Origin: Pseudomonas cichorii
GTDB taxonomy: Bacteria; Pseudomonadota; Gammaproteobacteria; Pseudomonadales; Pseudomonadaceae
Assembly: GCF_003700275.1 (NCBI RefSeq)
Contig: NZ_RBRE01000091.1
Coordinates: forward strand, 62,001 to 126,000
Length of the DNA: 64,000 nucleotides
Direction: 5' to 3'
Under the pieces are notes generated by a model. That model did not search any database. It saw only the letters and a program-made list of their open reading frames with translations, and was not told the DNA's origin. Both the position numbers and the translations under genes were made by a program. Positions within the stretch are counted from its first letter, which is position 1, and each line of letters begins with the position of its first letter. This document shows positions 60,854 to 64,000 of this stretch, one piece after another.

Positions 60854-62158
60854 TTAGCGGTTGACCAGGGCAGCCGGGACCCGCAGCACCAGGAAGGCAC
60901 CAAAGACCAGCACGCAGGTAATCAGGTACATGCCGATGGCACTGGAGCCTGTGGTAGTGGTGATCCAGCCGATCAGATAGGGCGAGCAGAAACCGGCCAG
61001 GTTGGCGAAACTGTTGACCGCCGCGATGCCGGCAGCCGCCGAAACGCCACCCAGCAAGGTGGTGGGCAACATCCAGAACAGCGACGAAGCGGAAAGGATT
61101 CCGGCAGCCGCCAGGCACAGGCTCAGGATCGACAACACCAGGTTGCCGCCCAGCACCGCGGCCAGACTCAAGCCCGCCGCACCGGCGATCATCGGAATCA
61201 CCAGATGCCAGCGCCGCTCGCGGTGTTTGTCGCCGCTGCGTCCCATCAACAGCATCACGAAGATGGCGCACATATACGGCAGGCTGGTCAGCAGGCCGAT
61301 ATGCAGCGGATCGGATACCCCGGCATTGCGCACTAGCGTCGGCAGCCAGAAGGTGATTGCGTACTGGCCCATGACCACACAGAAGTAGATGCCGGCCAGC
61401 AACCACAGCCGGCGGTCGCGAATGAAGGCTCCGGTCGATTCATGGGTGATTTTCTGGCTGTTGTCTTCTTCCAGCTCGCGCATCACCAGGGCTTTTTCAT
61501 CATCATTCAGCCACGTCGCCTGATGCACGCCATCCTTGAGATAGCCCAGCACCATCAAGCCGACCACGACGGTGGGAATGGCTTCGATGACAAACATCCA
61601 CTGCCAGCCTGCCCAGCCTTGATAACCGGCAAAGCTGTTCATGATCCAGCCGGACAGCGGGCCACCGATCATGCCCGACAGCGGAATGGCGACAAACCAC
61701 AGCACAGTCATGCGTGCCCGGCGATAGGACGGAAACCAGTAGGTCAGGTACAGCAGCAGTCCGGGAGCCAGCCCGGCCTCGGCGACACCCAGCAGGAAGC
61801 GCAGCACATAGAATTGCCAGGCGGTTTCCACAAAGGCAAACAGCGCCGAGATAATGCCCCAGGTGATCATGATGCGGGCAATCCAGATCCGGGCACCGAC
61901 CCGATGCAGGATGATGTTGCTGGGCACTTCACACAGGAAGTAGCCGATGAAGAACATGCCGGCACCCAGGCCATACACCGTTTCGCTGAGGGCCAGATCG
62001 TTCATCATCTGCAGCTTGGCAAAACCGACGTTGACACGATCCAGATAGGCGCACAGATAGCACAGCATCAGAAAGGGCATCAGCCGCCAGGCAGTCTTGC
62101 GATAAGCGTTGGAACGCACGCTGGTGGCCGCGTCCGCAGACAGGGTTGTCGTTATCAT
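60854..62158 (-). CDS. MFS transporter, anion:cation symporter family (GudP/GarP-like)
   Basis: A 434-residue permease with 12 predicted helices and the family's MFS loop motif variants (WIARIMITWGIISA, PSYRRARMTVLWF). Family members import organic acids such as glucarate, tartrate, hydroxyphenylacetate or sugar acids with protons. Its operon partners (SDR and split transketolase) suggest that the substrate is a sugar or sugar acid that is first oxidised and then cleaved by two-carbon transfer. Confidence 0.9.
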   Translation of the reverse strand: MITTTLSADAATSVRSNAYRKTAWRLMPFLMLCYLCAYLDRVNVGFAKLQMMNDLALSETVYGLGAGMFFIGYFLCEVPSNIILHRVGARIWIARIMITWGIISALFAFVETAWQFYVLRFLLGVAEAGLAPGLLLYLTYWFPSYRRARMTVLWFVAIPLSGMIGGPLSGWIMNSFAGYQGWAGWQWMFVIEAIPTVVVGLMVLGYLKDGVHQATWLNDDEKALVMRELEEDNSQKITHESTGAFIRDRRLWLLAGIYFCVVMGQYAITFWLPTLVRNAGVSDPLHIGLLTSLPYMCAIFVMLLMGRSGDKHRERRWHLVIPMIAGAAGLSLAAVLGGNLVLSILSLCLAAAGILSASSLFWMLPTTLLGGVSAAAGIAAVNSFANLAGFCSPYLIGWITTTTGSSAIGMYLITCVLVFGAFLVLRVPAALVNR

Positions 62159-62252
62159 GATGGTCTGATCTCTTGTTGTTATTGACCGCCGGGCTTGTGG
62201 CCTGGCGGTATCATCGATACAGAACAGCGCGGGCCAGGCGGACCCGCCCGGC

Positions 62253-63002
62253 TTAATGAATCAACATGCCGCCATTCACGTCCAGGGTGATACCGGTCAG
62301 GTACGAGGACAGGTCGCTGGCCAGGAACAGCGCCGCATTGGCCACGTCCTGAGCGACGCCCAGACGTCCGAGCGGAATGCCTTCGATGATCGCGTGACGA
62401 CGTTCGTCCTGCATCAGACCGCCAGTGATATCGGTATGAATCAGGCCCGGCGCGATGGAGTTGACACGCACATTGTCCGGCCCCAGTTCCCGCGCCATGG
62501 CCTTGGCCAGACCCAGAACACCCGCCTTGGCGGCGCTATAGTGCGGACCGCCGAAGATCCCGCCACCACGCTGGGCGGACACCGATGACATGCACACGAT
62601 ACTGCCGCCTGCCTGCTTGCGCATGGCCGGGATTACCGCCTGCGACATCAGCAACGTGCCGCGCAGGCTGACATCCAGCACCTTGTCGTAATCGCTGCGG
62701 CCGATGTCGAGGGTCTTGAGTGGCTGGGTGATGCCGGCGTTGTTGACCAGCACATCGATGCGCCCAAAGTGTTCCAGAACGCTGGCCACAGCTTGTGCAA
62801 CATGGGCTTCATTGGCGACGTTGGCGGCGAGCCCCAAATGACCTTCACCCAGCGATGCAGCGGCATCACGGGCGGCAGACTCGTCCAGGTCCAGAATGAC
62901 CACGCGCGCACCTTGCTGGGCAAAAGTGATGGCAGTGGCGCGACCGATGCCACGTGCAGAAGCGGCGCCGGTGATGATTGCAATCTTGTCTTGAAGAATC
63001 AT
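62253..63002 (-). CDS. Short-chain dehydrogenase/reductase, first gene of the transketolase operon
   Basis: A 249-residue classical SDR with TGAASARGIG cofactor site (12-21), Asp in ILDLDES suggesting NAD, NNAGITQ, active-site Ser (CMSSVSAQ) and YSAAK. It resembles sugar-alcohol or 3-oxoacyl-type dehydrogenases. Its place between the LysR regulator and the MFS importer suggests that it does the first oxidation of the imported compound. The gap of 94 bp to the MFS gene shows no terminator. Confidence 0.88.
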   Translation of the reverse strand: MILQDKIAIITGAASARGIGRATAITFAQQGARVVILDLDESAARDAAASLGEGHLGLAANVANEAHVAQAVASVLEHFGRIDVLVNNAGITQPLKTLDIGRSDYDKVLDVSLRGTLLMSQAVIPAMRKQAGGSIVCMSSVSAQRGGGIFGGPHYSAAKAGVLGLAKAMARELGPDNVRVNSIAPGLIHTDITGGLMQDERRHAIIEGIPLGRLGVAQDVANAALFLASDLSSYLTGITLDVNGGMLIH

Positions 63003-63097
63003 GGGCAGGATTTTCCTGAATTGTTGTTATTGGATCGACCCGTGTCGAATCGATGACTCAGCTTGTGCCCCACCCCAGGGCTGAGCAATAACGCGAC

Positions 63098-63129
63098 TTT
63101 CAGCAAGTGCTGAAAAAAAATCAGCACTC
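63098..63129. promoter_or_regulatory. Candidate LysR operator
   Basis: TTTCAGCA-AG-TGCTGAAA (63098-63115) is a perfect inverted repeat, and a further half-site TCAGCAC follows at 63121. It lies about 95 bp from the SDR start and 75 bp from the regulator start, within the 186-bp divergent gap. Confidence 0.6.
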
Positions 63130-63188
63130 GCCAGGTGAATGAGTGATATTTGGACGCAAGGAAAAGCTGACCAAGACTGGAAACCAGC

Positions 63189-64000
63189 ATGCATACCCCA
63201 GGCGACCCTTCACTCAATCTGCCACCGCTCAAGGCCATTCAAGCCTTTGAACAGACCGCCCGCTTCGGCAATGTGGCGCGCGCCGCCGAACAGCTCAACC
63301 TGACGCCCTCGGCGGTCAGCCATCAACTGGCCAAACTGGAAGCGATGATCGGTCGCCAGTTGTTCCTCAGAACCGCCCGGGGCGTAAGCCTGACGCCCGT
63401 AGGCGAACAATACCTCGCGGAAATTTCAGGGATACTGCACAGCTTCGCCGTGGCCACCGAACGCGCTTCCAGCGATGTCAGCCTGGACTGTCTGCGGCTG
63501 CACTCGGCGCCCAGCTTCGGCTTCCTGTGGTTGATGCCGCGTCTGGAACGATTTCGCCAGAGCCATCCCGACATTCAGCTGAACCTGTCGTGCTCCTACG
63601 AATCCCTGCACTTCAGCCGCGACAAGATCGACGTGGACATCCGCCACGGCCTGCCCAACTGGCCGACGCTGGAAGTGCGAACCGTGCGCAACGAACAGAT
63701 CGCCGTCATGGCCTCCCCGGCCCTTCTGGCAAGAAGCCCGATCCAGAACGCCGCAGACTTGCTCAAAAGCCCGCTGATCCTGTCCGAAGCCACCCTGATC
63801 AACTGGCCACAATGGTTTGCCAGGCACGGCCTGTCACGCCCGGAAAAACCCTACCCGCTGAGTTTCGACCGTTCGTATATGGCTCTGGAAGCAGCCAGCC
63901 AGGGGCTTGGCTTTGCCCTGGAAAGTACATTGCTGGCGCAGAACTATCTGGCCAGAGGCGATCTGGTTGCCGTGTCGCCCGAAGAACTGAGCGCGCCGAT
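63189..64000 (+). CDS. LysR-family regulator, partial (GcvA-like)
   Basis: The frame starts at ATG 63189 (MHTPGDPSLNLPPLKA) and runs off the right edge after 270 codons. The N-terminal winged helix-turn-helix is clear (AIQAFEQTARFGNVARAAEQLNLTPSAVSHQLAKLEAMIGRQLFLR, first 60 or so residues), followed by most of the effector domain. The GcvA-like subgroup often controls the divergent operon, here SDR-MFS-transketolase. About 30-40 C-terminal residues are missing. Confidence 0.92.
   Translation, partial: MHTPGDPSLNLPPLKAIQAFEQTARFGNVARAAEQLNLTPSAVSHQLAKLEAMIGRQLFLRTARGVSLTPVGEQYLAEISGILHSFAVATERASSDVSLDCLRLHSAPSFGFLWLMPRLERFRQSHPDIQLNLSCSYESLHFSRDKIDVDIRHGLPNWPTLEVRTVRNEQIAVMASPALLARSPIQNAADLLKSPLILSEATLINWPQWFARHGLSRPEKPYPLSFDRSYMALEAASQGLGFALESTLLAQNYLARGDLVAVSPEELSAP

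Overview
The window is high-GC, densely packed Gammaproteobacterial DNA that I read as Pseudomonas, most likely the P. syringae group. The grounds are the Pseudomonas-type palindromic repeats (TTCGCGGATAAATCCGCTCC family), separate PchA and PchB enzymes joined to a yersiniabactin-type assembly line, and tight ATGA-coupled operons. No rRNA, tRNA or CRISPR array was seen.

Layout. 1-2.25 kb: the end of a polyamine/spermidine-type ABC importer operon (two permeases and an ATPase). 2.5-4.5 kb: tonB-exbB-exbD on the minus strand, the energy supply for the TonB-dependent receptors nearby. 4.7-9.2 kb: a minus-strand DUF2946-SCO1-PCuAC operon (copper handling) divergent from a large TonB-dependent receptor of unknown substrate. 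9.2-38.1 kb: a complete yersiniabactin-like siderophore locus. It holds an AraC regulator divergent from a FyuA-like receptor, then YbtP/YbtQ-like ABC exporters, HMWP2-like NRPS, an MFS protein, HMWP1-like PKS/NRPS, thiazolinyl imine reductase, type II thioesterase, salicyl-AMP ligase, PchB and PchA. PchA and PchB make salicylate from chorismate; the ligase loads it on HMWP2; HMWP2 and HMWP1 condense it with cysteines and a malonyl unit; the receptor, the ABC pair and TonB/ExbBD bring the ferric complex back. Most junctions in this locus overlap by ATGA or by a few bases, so translation is probably coupled.

38.2-43.3 kb: a TetR repressor with a perfect 20-bp palindromic operator, an RND efflux adaptor and pump, and a 21-codon ORF that stops exactly after a lipobox cysteine. 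43.3-46.4 kb: a GGDEF diguanylate cyclase and a two-gene exported-protein operon (DUF4198). 46.4-53.5 kb is an accessory, mosaic stretch: two diverged copies of a structured leader plus a small DUF3077/DUF6124-type ORF (the second truncated), a 173-bp MITE-like element, an AT-rich membrane protein gene, a nitrilase, a frameshifted tyrosine recombinase, a COG3541-type nucleotidyltransferase and an SDR.

53.6-58.4 kb: a LacI regulator divergent from a membrane desaturase/hydroxylase, Rieske ferredoxin, ferredoxin reductase and TIM-barrel isomerase, arranged like rhizopine mocDEF oxygenase genes. 58.5-64 kb: a small exported protein, then a LysR-controlled minus-strand operon of SDR, MFS transporter and a split transketolase, presumably for an unidentified sugar or sugar acid.

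Most of the window is recognisable. The less-described items are the repeated leader/DUF3077-type unit with mutually exclusive pairings, the REP-derived insertion inside the HMWP1 coding sequence, the minimal lipoprotein ORF behind the RND pump, and the two catabolic clusters of unknown substrate.
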